This document shows, piece by piece, positions 14,932 to 23,217 of a stretch of 41,667 nucleotides of DNA; the stretch's first letter is position 1, and the number at the start of each line of letters is the position of its first letter. A program made the position numbers and the translations under genes. The stretch is from positions 74,912 to 116,578 of the forward strand of contig DHUL01000006.1 of NCBI GenBank assembly GCA_002409145.1. The letters run 5' to 3'. Source of the stretch: Bacteroidales bacterium UBA5235. GTDB lineage: Bacteria; Bacteroidota; Bacteroidia; Bacteroidales; VadinHA17. The notes below the pieces were generated by a model. It was given only the letters and a program-made list of their open reading frames with translations, searched no databases and was not told where the DNA came from.

Positions 14932-16587
14932 TTATCTGAACAATTCGTGAAGGGGGTCACCGCTCGATGAGTTGGGAAGCGGTACCTTGCACAGCACCGA
15001 GAGGGTGGTGGCAATATCCCTGGTGCTTACACTTCGGGTGACGGAAGCCCTGCTGGCTGTCCATCCAAACCAGATCATCGGCACATGACTATCATACTCC
15101 CAGGGCGAATTATGGCCTGTTACATCGTCAGTCTTCTCCACCCAGCCGGGGTTCAGGGCTATCATGACATCACCCGAGCGCAGCTGGTTGTAGTTATTGC
15201 TCATCTTGCGCAACAGCCCGCCGGAGAAATCACTCATCTCGAAAGCAGAGGTGGGCACGGCGGCTGAGATACCGGAGAATTGTACCATGAAACGGGCTAC
15301 CCTCTTCTGCATATCCTCCAGGTTGATCTTTGCACCCTCAATCAGGCCCCGGTTAAGATATATCTGGCTGTCAAAGAATCCCCGCACCCAGTCGCCCTGG
15401 CCGTAAACGGCATTGAGATAGCTGCGGAGCAGCTGCAGTGACTGGTTCAGCCTGAAATAACCCGAAGGTACCCTGCTCTGTTCGAGTACTGCCGGGATCT
15501 CTGACACCCCGTTAGCCGACACAAGGTAAACAAGTACATTCTTCTTGCCGAGTGACTTGTCAATCTTTTCGACAAGCCTGGCGATGTTCCTGTCAAGTCT
15601 CACCAGTACATCCGAAGCCTCCACGGAAGAGGGTCCGAAACGATGACCCACATAGTCTGACGAAGAATAGGTAATTGCAAGAAAATCAGTGATTTCATCC
15701 TGACCCATCTGCTCATTGTCAATCAGCCTGAGCGCCAGTTCAGTGGTAAAATCGTCTGCGAAGGGAGTATCTCGCAGAACGGAGAAATCACGTGTGACAT
15801 TAAGCAGTTTCCCTTTGGTTGAAAGGGCTTTGAGATCATATGGGAACCATGTCTGGCCGTTGAACCCCCTCTCGAGACTGCTCGAGTCGGGCTGGCATCC
15901 GGGATATGTTGCCGGATCAAGCAGTGGTTGCCATGTCTGGTTGAGATACTGCTGAGGCATCATCATGGCATTGAGGTCCATGAGCCATGGAGGGAGTGTC
16001 TTTATGAAATATGTGCTTGACATCCAGGAACCGGTGCGGTCATCAAACCAGAAAGCGCCGTCAGCAGCATGGCCTGCCGTGATGATGGCAGACATCTCCT
16101 TCATTCCTATTCCATAGACCTTTGATCCACCACATGAAGCCATCTGAAGTTCATCAGCGAAGGTCGAGGAGAGCAGGTTGACAGGCGAGAAGAGACCGGT
16201 CTCGAAACTACCTCCGACAGGGCTGGCGGTTGCATCCTGAACACAGTAGATCATCTCATCATTAAACGGATGGAACCAGGAGTCAGAGGTTATACCGTGA
16301 GCTGAAGGAGATGCACCGGTGGATATGGTCGCAAAACCGGGAGCTGCCTGGGTGGAGAGGTAATCAATTGATGCATTTCGGTAATAGGTGCCTTCGCTTA
16401 CCATCCTCTTCAATCCATTGTCAGGAAGAATTTCCCATATTCGTTCAAGCTGGTCATAACGCAGCTGTTCCACGATAATACCTATTACAAGCTTCGGTTT
16501 GTCAGGCGGTATATAAGCTGACTGAGCTGTAACACTGAATGTAAAAATAAGCAGATATAATACTGTAATTACCCTTTTCATCTTCAA
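14932..16587 (-). CDS. PafA-like alkaline phosphatase superfamily protein, probably catalytically inactive
   Basis: A 551-residue exported protein: a signal peptide (about residues 1-22) and then a full-length alkaline phosphatase-superfamily fold, collinear with PafA of Elizabethkingia. Compared with my memory of PafA, one metal site is kept (Asp311 and His315 in SSSDYVGH, and the His of YDSHVPM). The other site and the nucleophile are lost: metal ligand Asp38 is Glu40, nucleophile Thr79 is Ala81, and the Asp352-His353 pair is Ala358-Asn359. The phosphate contacts Asn100 and Arg164 are Asp102 and Met165. The frame is intact, so this looks like a maintained pseudoenzyme or one with changed chemistry. 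An AGGAGG ribosome site lies about 11 bases before the start. The M14 carboxypeptidase gene upstream on the same strand is 80 bases away. Confidence 0.85.
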   Translation of the reverse strand: MKMKRVITVLYLLIFTFSVTAQSAYIPPDKPKLVIGIIVEQLRYDQLERIWEILPDNGLKRMVSEGTYYRNASIDYLSTQAAPGFATISTGASPSAHGITSDSWFHPFNDEMIYCVQDATASPVGGSFETGLFSPVNLLSSTFADELQMASCGGSKVYGIGMKEMSAIITAGHAADGAFWFDDRTGSWMSSTYFIKTLPPWLMDLNAMMMPQQYLNQTWQPLLDPATYPGCQPDSSSLERGFNGQTWFPYDLKALSTKGKLLNVTRDFSVLRDTPFADDFTTELALRLIDNEQMGQDEITDFLAITYSSSDYVGHRFGPSSVEASDVLVRLDRNIARLVEKIDKSLGKKNVLVYLVSANGVSEIPAVLEQSRVPSGYFRLNQSLQLLRSYLNAVYGQGDWVRGFFDSQIYLNRGLIEGAKINLEDMQKRVARFMVQFSGISAAVPTSAFEMSDFSGGLLRKMSNNYNQLRSGDVMIALNPGWVEKTDDVTGHNSPWEYDSHVPMIWFGWTASRASVTRSVSTRDIATTLSVLCKVPLPNSSSGDPLHELFR

Positions 16588-16609
16588 AAGCCCTCCTGGA
16601 AATAAGTCC

Positions 16610-16639
16610 CAAAAATACCAGTTTTGATTTTATCTGCAA
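16610..16639 (-). promoter_or_regulatory. Bacteroidota promoter for the PafA-like gene
   Basis: The minus strand shows TTG (16639-16637), a 19-base spacer and TATTTTTG (16617-16610), matching both the TTTG/TTG -33 and TAnnTTTG -7 elements at the expected spacing. It lies 23 bases before the start codon. Confidence 0.55.
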
Positions 16640-16667
16640 CCCGGTCGGTAAAAGATATCACCACCGG

Positions 16668-18392
16668 TCACCGGTTTATCAACCGTGTGATGACCGCTTT
16701 GCCCCTTACCATGGGACCATTGGGCTCTCTGTTGACGGAAACAAGGAATAATCCGGTCGGCAGACCGGTGAAGTCGCATTCAATAGGGATGCCAGGCCGT
16801 GCGGTTGCCCTGTATCGTTTCATGAGGGCGCCGGAAGTTGAAGTGACAGTGACCGTCACCTCGCCTGTAACAGCCACGGGAGGCAAGACGCTGAAGCTTC
16901 CGTCCGACGGATTTGGGAACACCAGAAGCCCTGATTCCGGCGGTACAGGATAATCATGGTCGTCCTTTTCAAGCCGGATATCACTGACCTGAATGTTATT
17001 GGATGAGGTAAGCTCCGCGGTGATGGTATCTGATTTATATCCCGGGCAGGAGAAGGTGAGGTTCCAGGTACCGGGGCTAAGGAAACGGGTATAAAATCCG
17101 GTGGTAGTGTCTGACCAGACATGTGATGAGTCGAGGTCATGTCCGGCGATGAAAATCTTCGCGCTAAGCGGATCTCCTGTTCCGGCATCGGTGACCGTAC
17201 CCCTTACTCCTGTCAGAGCTTCGGCCAGGTAGCGTAGCAATGAACGGTAATTCCACTGCCACAAGAGTTCCAGGTTTGATCCCGGAGTCATTTTGATATC
17301 ATCGAGCTCTATGGTCACCTCGCGTCCTCCAAGGCCCCAGGTGACAAAATCCTGCCGTCCTCCCCTTACCTGGTACCACTCCCACCCTTTTGTGACACCG
17401 TTGTCAAGGAATGTCATATAACCGGGCCCGGAATTCAGGTGAACGGTGTCAGCATAACGCCTGCTGATGGCATTGAACCAATCATCGTCAGGATGGTCTC
17501 TTGTCCATTTGTCCCATGGATAGTTTACAACCTCTGCACCACTGTGCAGGTTGACGGAGAGAGCGAACCGTCTCTCTTCCATGAACCTGATCATGTCAAG
17601 GGTTTCCTTCTGCAGTGGCTCAGGCGCGCCTACCTCGGGGTCGGGGAAATTGCGGTTGAGGTCATAGCCGTTGCTGTTGGCGCGAATAGGATAGGTCAGG
17701 GTGTCGCCGTTGCGGTACATGCCGTCAGGGTTGGCAAGGGGGTTGATCCATATTTCCAGTCCTGACACCAGGTCTGCCACCAACCCTGCCGCATTCGCTC
17801 CGCTGCCACCACCGGAAGCCAGGTACCCGGCGAGGCGCATCAGAAGAACAAAACCTGCTGTCTCATCACCATGGATTGATGAGCTGATCATCACTTCAGG
17901 CTCGGGCTCATCCTGCTCAGGGTTATCAGAGATCTTCAATGCCAGCACCGCCCTCCCCTGAAGGCTGAAACCTATTGTATCAAGCCGGCAGAGGTCGGGC
18001 CACTGGTCAGCAATCTTATGCATGATTGTGTCATAATGCTTCCAGGTGGGATATGACTGCCAGAGCATTGCCTCTGCTACCGATGAGGCAGTATAAAACC
18101 CCTTTCGCTCTTCCGGCACAATCAGTCTGTAAGGTATGGCTGCCGCAATGAACTCCGTGGCGTCGCGGGCAGAGAGGCAGAGCCTCGCTGTAAGCCCGTC
18201 GCAGGATGAGACGGAGAATCGTGAAGCCAGCCTGGTCATTGCATCATATCCGGGATAACTGATCACCACCTCGGCCTGGCCATACCTGTTCACTGCATTC
18301 CTGATATCATCCCCGGCCGGGCTCTCCTGCCCGTAAACTGCCTGCATTGAGACAAGCAGCAGGATTACCGGTATGACTCTGCGGAGTTTCAA
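16668..18392 (-). CDS. M14 zinc carboxypeptidase with T9SS type A sorting domain
   Basis: A 574-residue secreted metallopeptidase. The signal peptide spans residues 1-21. The M14 domain runs from about 110 to 395 and contains the zinc ligands His174 and Glu177 (IHGDE), His283 (NLHSG) and the catalytic Glu362 (EVTIELDD). A carboxypeptidase regulatory-like beta domain follows (about 395-475, VRGTVTDAGTGDPLSAKIFI). The C-terminal 80 residues start LLVFPNPSDGSFSV, the type A T9SS sorting signal. It is therefore expected to cross the outer membrane by the type IX system and be attached to the surface or released, cutting C-terminal residues from peptides. It is separated from ychF by 8 bases and probably cotranscribed with it. 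Confidence 0.92.
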   Translation of the reverse strand: MKLRRVIPVILLLVSMQAVYGQESPAGDDIRNAVNRYGQAEVVISYPGYDAMTRLASRFSVSSCDGLTARLCLSARDATEFIAAAIPYRLIVPEERKGFYTASSVAEAMLWQSYPTWKHYDTIMHKIADQWPDLCRLDTIGFSLQGRAVLALKISDNPEQDEPEPEVMISSSIHGDETAGFVLLMRLAGYLASGGGSGANAAGLVADLVSGLEIWINPLANPDGMYRNGDTLTYPIRANSNGYDLNRNFPDPEVGAPEPLQKETLDMIRFMEERRFALSVNLHSGAEVVNYPWDKWTRDHPDDDWFNAISRRYADTVHLNSGPGYMTFLDNGVTKGWEWYQVRGGRQDFVTWGLGGREVTIELDDIKMTPGSNLELLWQWNYRSLLRYLAEALTGVRGTVTDAGTGDPLSAKIFIAGHDLDSSHVWSDTTTGFYTRFLSPGTWNLTFSCPGYKSDTITAELTSSNNIQVSDIRLEKDDHDYPVPPESGLLVFPNPSDGSFSVLPPVAVTGEVTVTVTSTSGALMKRYRATARPGIPIECDFTGLPTGLFLVSVNREPNGPMVRGKAVITRLINR

Positions 18393-18400
18393 CCTGATGG

Positions 18401-19489
18401 TTATACGTTAAACCGTATGTGGAGTATGTCACCATCAGCAACCACGTAGGCTTTGCCCTCCACCATTAGTTTGCCGGCTTCGCGGCATGCGTGCTCGGAG
18501 CCGAGCCTGATGAAATCATCATACTTCATCACCTCCGCCCTGATGAACCCTCTCTCGAGGTCGGAATGGATGACACCTGCAGCCTGGGGTGCGGTCATGC
18601 CGGCAGTAATGGTCCATGCTCTTATCTCCTTCGGCCCCACGGTAAAAAATGTCTGCAGGTTAAGCATCCGGTAGGCAGCCCTGACGAGCTTGTTCACCCC
18701 CGGCTCAGTCAGTCCTGATGCCCCGAGGAACTCCAGTCTGTCAGTCTCTTCGGTGAGATTGGCAATCTCAGCCTCAAGTGCCCCGGCAATCACCAGCGGC
18801 TCAGCACCCCTTGAAGAAAGGAAACTTCTTACATCCTCAACGTACCTGTTTCCGTCCACTGCCGAAGCCTCGTCAACATTGCACACATAGAGCACCGGTT
18901 TCATGGTCAGCAGGAAGATATCATCGACCACTTTCTTTTCCTCGGGCTTCAGCTCAAGGGAGGAGGCGTTCTGAAAACTCTCGAGATGAGTCTTATACAG
19001 GTTCAGAATCTCAACACCGTGTTTAGCCTCCTTGTCTCCGGTCTTTGCCGCCCTCTCAAGCCGCTGAATCTTCTTCACAACTGACTCCACATCCTTGACC
19101 TGCAGTTCGAACTCAACGTTTTCAAGGTCATGGACCGGGTTGACAGAACCGTCTATATGCGGGAGGTTGTCATCATCAAAGCATCGCAGAACATGTATCA
19201 GGGCATCAGTGTTCCGTATCTCACCGAGGAGGCGTGCCCCTGAGCTGTCACCCTGCCCCCTGACCAGTCCCGGGATGTCAACGATATCAACCGTAGTATG
19301 TACAATCCGTTCGGTGGGCTGGAACTTTTCAAGCTCATAAAGCCTTTTGTCCGGGACCTGGATTACACCGAGGTTCGCTTTTACGCCGGTACCATACGTG
19401 TTTGTCTCACCGCGGGTATTTGATATACAGTTGAAGATGGTGGTCTTGCCCACGCTGGTGATCCCTATAATTCCGCATTTCAATGCCAT
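18401..19489 (-). CDS. ychF: Redox-regulated P-loop ATPase YchF (Obg family)
   Basis: A 362-residue YchF/OLA1 protein. The P-loop is GITSVGKTT at about residues 7-15, a variant of the usual NVGKST. G3 is DIPGLVRGQG, the nucleotide-specificity motif is NVDE, and the C-terminal TGS domain (about 280-362) is clear (FFTVGPKEIRAWTI... GKAYVVADGDILHIRF). YchF binds ribosomes and prefers ATP in studied cases. The length and domain order are complete. It has its own TAACTTTG promoter box and is divergent from the second ECF sigma gene. Confidence 0.94.
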   Translation of the reverse strand: MALKCGIIGITSVGKTTIFNCISNTRGETNTYGTGVKANLGVIQVPDKRLYELEKFQPTERIVHTTVDIVDIPGLVRGQGDSSGARLLGEIRNTDALIHVLRCFDDDNLPHIDGSVNPVHDLENVEFELQVKDVESVVKKIQRLERAAKTGDKEAKHGVEILNLYKTHLESFQNASSLELKPEEKKVVDDIFLLTMKPVLYVCNVDEASAVDGNRYVEDVRSFLSSRGAEPLVIAGALEAEIANLTEETDRLEFLGASGLTEPGVNKLVRAAYRMLNLQTFFTVGPKEIRAWTITAGMTAPQAAGVIHSDLERGFIRAEVMKYDDFIRLGSEHACREAGKLMVEGKAYVVADGDILHIRFNV

Positions 19490-19509
19490 ATCTCATTATT
19501 CTGTTGCTG

Positions 19510-19517
19510 CAAAGTTA
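19510..19517 (-). promoter_or_regulatory. Bacteroidota -7 box TAACTTTG for ychF
   Basis: The minus strand reads TAACTTTG, an exact consensus match, 21 bases before the ychF start. A matching -33 TTTG is not evident. Confidence 0.5.
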
Positions 19518-19601
19518 CCAAAAAGAGGCTAAGTTTGAGGTGCGGATTAAACCAATGGCTCTTTCGGACGTCTGACTGACTAAAACACCCGCGGAAGGTT
19601 A

Positions 19602-20144
19602 ATGTCGCAATTTACTGAAGATGATATCAGGAAAACTCTTTCTGAGGATGCCGATAAGGCATTCCGGATGATCATTGATCTATACGGGCGAAAGCTCTAC
19701 TGGCACATCCGCCGTCTGGTAATCACCCATGACGACGCTGATGACGCCCTGCAGAACACTTTCCTGAATGCATGGAAAAACATCGGATCATTCCGGTCTG
19801 AGAGCTCGCTATTAACATGGCTATGGTCAATTGCCACCAATGAGGCCCTCAATCTGATCAGGAGGAGGGCACGTGAGAACAGTGTTGCACTCGATGATGT
19901 TGAAGGAATCATTGCTTCCTCAGCAGAAGGAAGCACGTGGTTTGACGGCGATGCTGCGACAATTAAGCTGCAGAATGCCATCCTGAAGCTGCCGGAGAAA
20001 CAGCGTGCGGTATTTAATATGAAGTACTTTGAAGAGATGACCTACGAAGATATAAGTGCCGTTACCGGAACATCCGTGGGGGCTCTTAAGGCATCATATC
20101 ATCATGCCGTGAAAAAGATTGAACAATTTCTTGACAGGAATTAA
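19602..20144 (+). CDS. RNA polymerase ECF-type sigma factor (second)
   Basis: A 180-residue ECF sigma factor. Region 2 is at about residues 20-85 (DDALQNTFLNAWKNIGSFRSES, then LLTWLWSIATNEALNLIRR). Region 4 is at about 125-178 (LPEKQRAVFNMKYFEEMTYEDI with the helix-turn-helix ISAVTGTSVGALKASYHHA). It is divergent from ychF and followed 33 bases later by a probable anti-sigma gene. Its sequence differs clearly from the sigma at 5559, so the two are separate systems and not a recent duplication. Confidence 0.93.
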   Translation: MSQFTEDDIRKTLSEDADKAFRMIIDLYGRKLYWHIRRLVITHDDADDALQNTFLNAWKNIGSFRSESSLLTWLWSIATNEALNLIRRRARENSVALDDVEGIIASSAEGSTWFDGDAATIKLQNAILKLPEKQRAVFNMKYFEEMTYEDISAVTGTSVGALKASYHHAVKKIEQFLDRN

Positions 20145-20177
20145 ACCTATTCCCGTCAAGGGTGTCAAAGAGATATC

Positions 20178-20663
20178 ATGAAATTCAGCGAAGAAACAGG
20201 AAAAGAGAATCCATTCAGGGTGCCGGAAGATTATTTCGCCACGCTGGCTGATCGCACCATGGCCACAATCAGGGAAGCGGAGGCCGCAGGTCAGGAAGTC
20301 GGTCAGCTCTCAAAACAGCCGGTGGCTGTACCGGGAGATGCCGGTTCCGGGAAACGTGGCAGGATTGTAAGGCTGAAACCTTTCCTTGCGCTGGCAGCTG
20401 CCATACTGGGCTTCGCCATTCTCGCAACCGCATTGACCAGACTGATCAATGCTGACCGTCCGGGCAGGGTATCCGATGCCGCAAACAGCCTCTTTGCAGA
20501 CCTCGCCGCTGAAGAGATAGATATATATATGCTTGAAGATGAGCTGAATATGACCGAAACTGTCATCCCGGAGATAACGGAGGAGGCAATCTCCTCAGAG
20601 GCCATCATTGATTACCTGATGACAGAAGATATCCTCCTTGATGACATATATGAACTTTTATAA
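20178..20663 (+). CDS. Putative anti-sigma factor, membrane protein
   Basis: A 161-residue protein with a soluble N-terminus containing NPFRVPEDYFATLADRTMA, a segment common in Bacteroidota genes found after ECF sigmas. One membrane helix lies at about 68-90 (FLALAAAILGFAILATAL), and a strongly acidic C-terminus follows (EEIDIYMLEDELN...). Zinc-type anti-sigma residues are absent. Position and topology suggest it holds the sigma factor at 19602 at the membrane. An odd low-complexity run ATATATATATGCTTG falls within the coding region near 20520, without breaking the frame. The function is inferred. Confidence 0.62.
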   Translation: MKFSEETGKENPFRVPEDYFATLADRTMATIREAEAAGQEVGQLSKQPVAVPGDAGSGKRGRIVRLKPFLALAAAILGFAILATALTRLINADRPGRVSDAANSLFADLAAEEIDIYMLEDELNMTETVIPEITEEAISSEAIIDYLMTEDILLDDIYELL

Positions 20664-20670
20664 TAATACT

Positions 20671-21174
20671 ATGAAGAGATTTATTACAACCATCGCTGCA
20701 CTTTTGCTTACAGGAGTCGCAGTCATGACCCTCCGGGCGCAGGGTCAGGGGATGGGTAAGGGTGCAATGCAGGACGACGGGGTGAAGCTCACGGCCTATA
20801 AGATTGCCTTCTTTACAAAGAACCTGGATCTTACTCCTGCTGAGGCGGAAAAATTCTGGCCGGTCTATAACGACTATTCGGCAAGGAAGAGCAAACTGCA
20901 GGCTGACCGGTTGCTCCTGATACGTTATGCTGCACAGAACCAGACTAACATGACTGAGGAGGAGGTTGCATCGACTGCTGACAAGCTGACCCGGTCATTT
21001 GCCGACGAGGCAGCCATGGTGGTATCATTCAATGAGAACCTGGAGAAGGTGCTTCCGCCGGCCAAGGTCATCAAACTGTACCAGGTTGAGCACCAGTACA
21101 AGCAACAGTTGCTGCGCGAGCTGAACCAGAGAAGGCAGGGTCAGGCACAACAGGGCATGAGGAGGAGCATGTAG
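20671..21174 (+). CDS. Periplasmic helical protein, Spy/CpxP-like
   Basis: A 167-residue secreted protein: a signal peptide (about residues 1-24, ending LRAQ), then an all-helical part with LDLTPAEAEKFWPVYNDY, the LTxxQ-like first helix of periplasmic chaperone/stress proteins of the Spy/CpxP type. The C-terminus is Gln/Arg-rich. In other bacteria such proteins sense or relieve envelope stress; here it is the third gene behind an ECF sigma and its putative anti-sigma, and probably reports to or is made by that system. I chose ATG at 20671, 7 bases after the preceding stop. A TTG at 20638 would spoil the signal peptide. Confidence 0.72.
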   Translation: MKRFITTIAALLLTGVAVMTLRAQGQGMGKGAMQDDGVKLTAYKIAFFTKNLDLTPAEAEKFWPVYNDYSARKSKLQADRLLLIRYAAQNQTNMTEEEVASTADKLTRSFADEAAMVVSFNENLEKVLPPAKVIKLYQVEHQYKQQLLRELNQRRQGQAQQGMRRSM

Positions 21175-21205
21175 GCAAGGCCTGCTGCGATTACTGATTG
21201 ATTGC

Positions 21206-22582
21206 TCAGGAGTTCTTAATTTCTTTTATAAATAACGGGAGTTCAGGGAGCGGGACAGCTGTCTGTTCTCCTGTTTTCATGTTTTTAACAGTAGCCTGTC
21301 CGGCGGCTATCTCATTGCTTCCGGTAATTACTACCAGGGGAATCATGCATGAATCAGCATATGCAAACTGCTTCTTAAGCTTTACGGGGTCAGGGTACAG
21401 TTCGGTGGCGATGCCGGCCTTTCTCAGCTCACCGGCTACTTTCATCAGTGCCGGCAGTTCCCCGCTACCGAAATTGATGACCAGCACCTGTGTGGACGAG
21501 CCGGTTTGCTGCGGGAAGAGGCTGAGTTGCATCATCACGTCATAAATCCTGTCAGCACCGAAAGAGACACCGACACCGGATACGCCAGGCATGCCGAAGA
21601 TGCCGGTAAGATCATCGTAACGTCCCCCGCCGCAGATGCTTCCGAACGGAAGATCTGCCGCCTTAACTTCGATTATGGTACCGGTATAGTAATTAAGCCC
21701 CCGTGCAAGCGAAAGATCAAGCTCAACCGCCGCCTGCACCGGTTCGACAGCCAGGTGACCAGCCAGCTCCTCCATCTCCCCGATCCCTTTCAATCCTGAA
21801 GCCGATACGGCCATCACCTTCCTCAGCTCAGTGAGTTTCTGTTCCGTTGAGCCGCTCAGATCCATGACCGGTTCGAGCCTTGCAATCACCTCAGGAGTAA
21901 TGCCTCTCCCGGCCAGTTCCTGCCTTACTCCGTCCCTGCCTATTTTTTCAAGCTTGTCAATAGCCACGGTGATATCTGTGATCCTCTCCCCTGCACCGGC
22001 TATCTCGGCAATGCCTGCCAGGATCTTGCGGTTGTTGATCTTGATTACGATGTTGATGCCAAGTTCCCCGAAGATGCGGTCGATTATCCTTACGAGCTCA
22101 GCCTCATTGAGCAGAGAGTCACTGCCGATCACATCCACATCGCACTGGAAGAACTCCCGGTATCTCCCCTTCTGGGGCCTGTCAGCCCTCCAGACCGGTT
22201 GTATCTGGTACCTGCGGAACGGGAATGTGATCTCGTCGCGGTGCTGGACCACATACCGGGCGAATGGAACGGTAAGGTCATACCTGAGTCCCTTTTCGCT
22301 GATCTGCCGGGTCAGGGAGGATGTATCTGCAGCCGAGAGTACCGATGGCGTCACTCCGGCCAGGAAGTTTCCCGAATTGAGCACCCTGAAGATGAGCCTG
22401 TCACCCTCCTCACCATACTTTCCCAGAAGGGTTGAGAGGTTTTCCATAGCCGGGGTTTCTATCGGCAGGTAGCCGTAGAGCGAAAAGATCTTCCTGATTA
22501 TTCCGAAGATATAGTTGCGGCGTAGCATCTCAACCGGAGAGAAATCGCGTGTGCCCTTTGGGATGGAAGGTTTCTGAGCCAT
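21206..22582 (-). CDS. hisS: Histidine-tRNA ligase
   Basis: A 458-residue class II tRNA synthetase. It has motif 1 (about residues 1-70, PKGTRDFSPVEMLRRNYI), motif 2 in FPFRRYQIQPVWRADRPQKGRYREF, the histidine-specific LARGLNYYTGTIIEV and FGSICGGGRYDDL, and the anticodon-binding C-terminus (about 365-455, QVLVINFGSGEL). It charges tRNA-His with histidine. I chose ATG at 22582 (MAQKPSIPKGTRDF), where homologues begin; a start 81 bases upstream would add an unlikely leader. It is convergent with the Spy-like gene, 31 bases apart, with no obvious terminator between. Confidence 0.96.
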   Translation of the reverse strand: MAQKPSIPKGTRDFSPVEMLRRNYIFGIIRKIFSLYGYLPIETPAMENLSTLLGKYGEEGDRLIFRVLNSGNFLAGVTPSVLSAADTSSLTRQISEKGLRYDLTVPFARYVVQHRDEITFPFRRYQIQPVWRADRPQKGRYREFFQCDVDVIGSDSLLNEAELVRIIDRIFGELGINIVIKINNRKILAGIAEIAGAGERITDITVAIDKLEKIGRDGVRQELAGRGITPEVIARLEPVMDLSGSTEQKLTELRKVMAVSASGLKGIGEMEELAGHLAVEPVQAAVELDLSLARGLNYYTGTIIEVKAADLPFGSICGGGRYDDLTGIFGMPGVSGVGVSFGADRIYDVMMQLSLFPQQTGSSTQVLVINFGSGELPALMKVAGELRKAGIATELYPDPVKLKKQFAYADSCMIPLVVITGSNEIAAGQATVKNMKTGEQTAVPLPELPLFIKEIKNS

Positions 22583-22602
22583 GACTGGAAATAGTTTCCC
22601 GG

Positions 22603-22610
22603 CAAAAATA
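22603..22610 (-). promoter_or_regulatory. Bacteroidota -7 box TATTTTTG for hisS
   Basis: The minus strand TATTTTTG matches TAnnTTTG and lies 20 bases before the chosen hisS start. This also argues against the longer start at 22663, which would lie upstream of it. Confidence 0.5.
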
Positions 22611-22646
22611 GGAAAAAATGACGGAAGGGGATCATATCCCTGCGGA

Positions 22647-22796
22647 TGCAGGTTGTGTATCATTATGACGTTTCGACAGGTCTGAGACCTGGCGTTAGCG
22701 CATCACACAGAATAATCTCATGGCACTGGCCATTTTTCACATATGCAGGTTCTGCATCATTATGACGTAGCCGCAGATATGAGACCTGCCTTTACC
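22647..22796. repeat. Two 54-base direct repeats containing extragenic palindromes
   Basis: A unit beginning ATGCAGGTT, with CATCATTATGACGT or a near match in the middle and a GACCTG palindrome arm at the end, occurs at 22647-22700 and again at 22743-22796, 96 bases apart. Each copy can pair CAGG with CCTG. The GCAGGT/TCTGAGACCTG core is shared with the palindromes at 8661-8754, so this is one repeat family. It lies upstream of hisS and downstream of the DUF4870 gene. No transposase is near. Confidence 0.7.
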
Positions 22797-22816
22797 GTAT
22801 TGTAATGATAAATTAT

Positions 22817-23173
22817 TTATTGGATGAAAGGAATAGAAATAGGATATTTGAAGACCTCGCCCTTTGCGGCCCTGATGCTTGCCACTATGACGCACACCAC
22901 CTCAAGTATGCCGAGCGCAATTATCAGCGGAATTCCCACAATGATGAAGCAGAGCGGAATTAGTAAAATAGAATAAAGCAAGATGGAAATCTGGAAGTTG
23001 AGGGCAGACTTCCCGTTCATATCGACCCATTCAGACTGGTCTTTCCTTGAAACCCAGCAGATAAGCGGTCCGATAATCCCCCCGAAGGGGAAGAAATAAC
23101 CGGCAAAGGTTGACAGGTGACAGAACATTGCCCAGTCGCGCTCTGACTGTGTGTAGGTTTTAGTCTCTTCCAT
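22817..23173 (-). CDS. DUF4870 domain-containing membrane protein
   Basis: A 118-residue protein with the DUF4870 pattern: an N-terminal SERDWAMFCHLSTFAGYFFPFG helix, a second hydrophobic stretch GGIIGPLICWVSRKD, the conserved VDMNGKSALNFQISILLY, and the C-terminal hydrophobic LIIALGILEVVCVIVASIRA with AAKGE. This gives three to four membrane segments in the cytoplasmic membrane. The family is of unknown function, and the neighbours (hisS, secreted unknowns) do not help. The length is normal. Confidence 0.85.
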   Translation of the reverse strand: MEETKTYTQSERDWAMFCHLSTFAGYFFPFGGIIGPLICWVSRKDQSEWVDMNGKSALNFQISILLYSILLIPLCFIIVGIPLIIALGILEVVCVIVASIRAAKGEVFKYPISIPFIQ

Positions 23174-23217
23174 TGCTTTTTTCTTAAAGACGGTTCACAG
23201 TTCAAAATGCTGCATCC

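Noticed and set aside
21831..22472. 213-residue open frame on the plus strand
   Set aside because: Antisense to hisS, with low-complexity Ser/Leu/Arg content and no recognisable domain.
22647..22796. CRISPR array
   Set aside because: Only two diverged copies, with a palindromic core and a 42-base gap between them, and no cas gene. It fits an extragenic palindrome family better.
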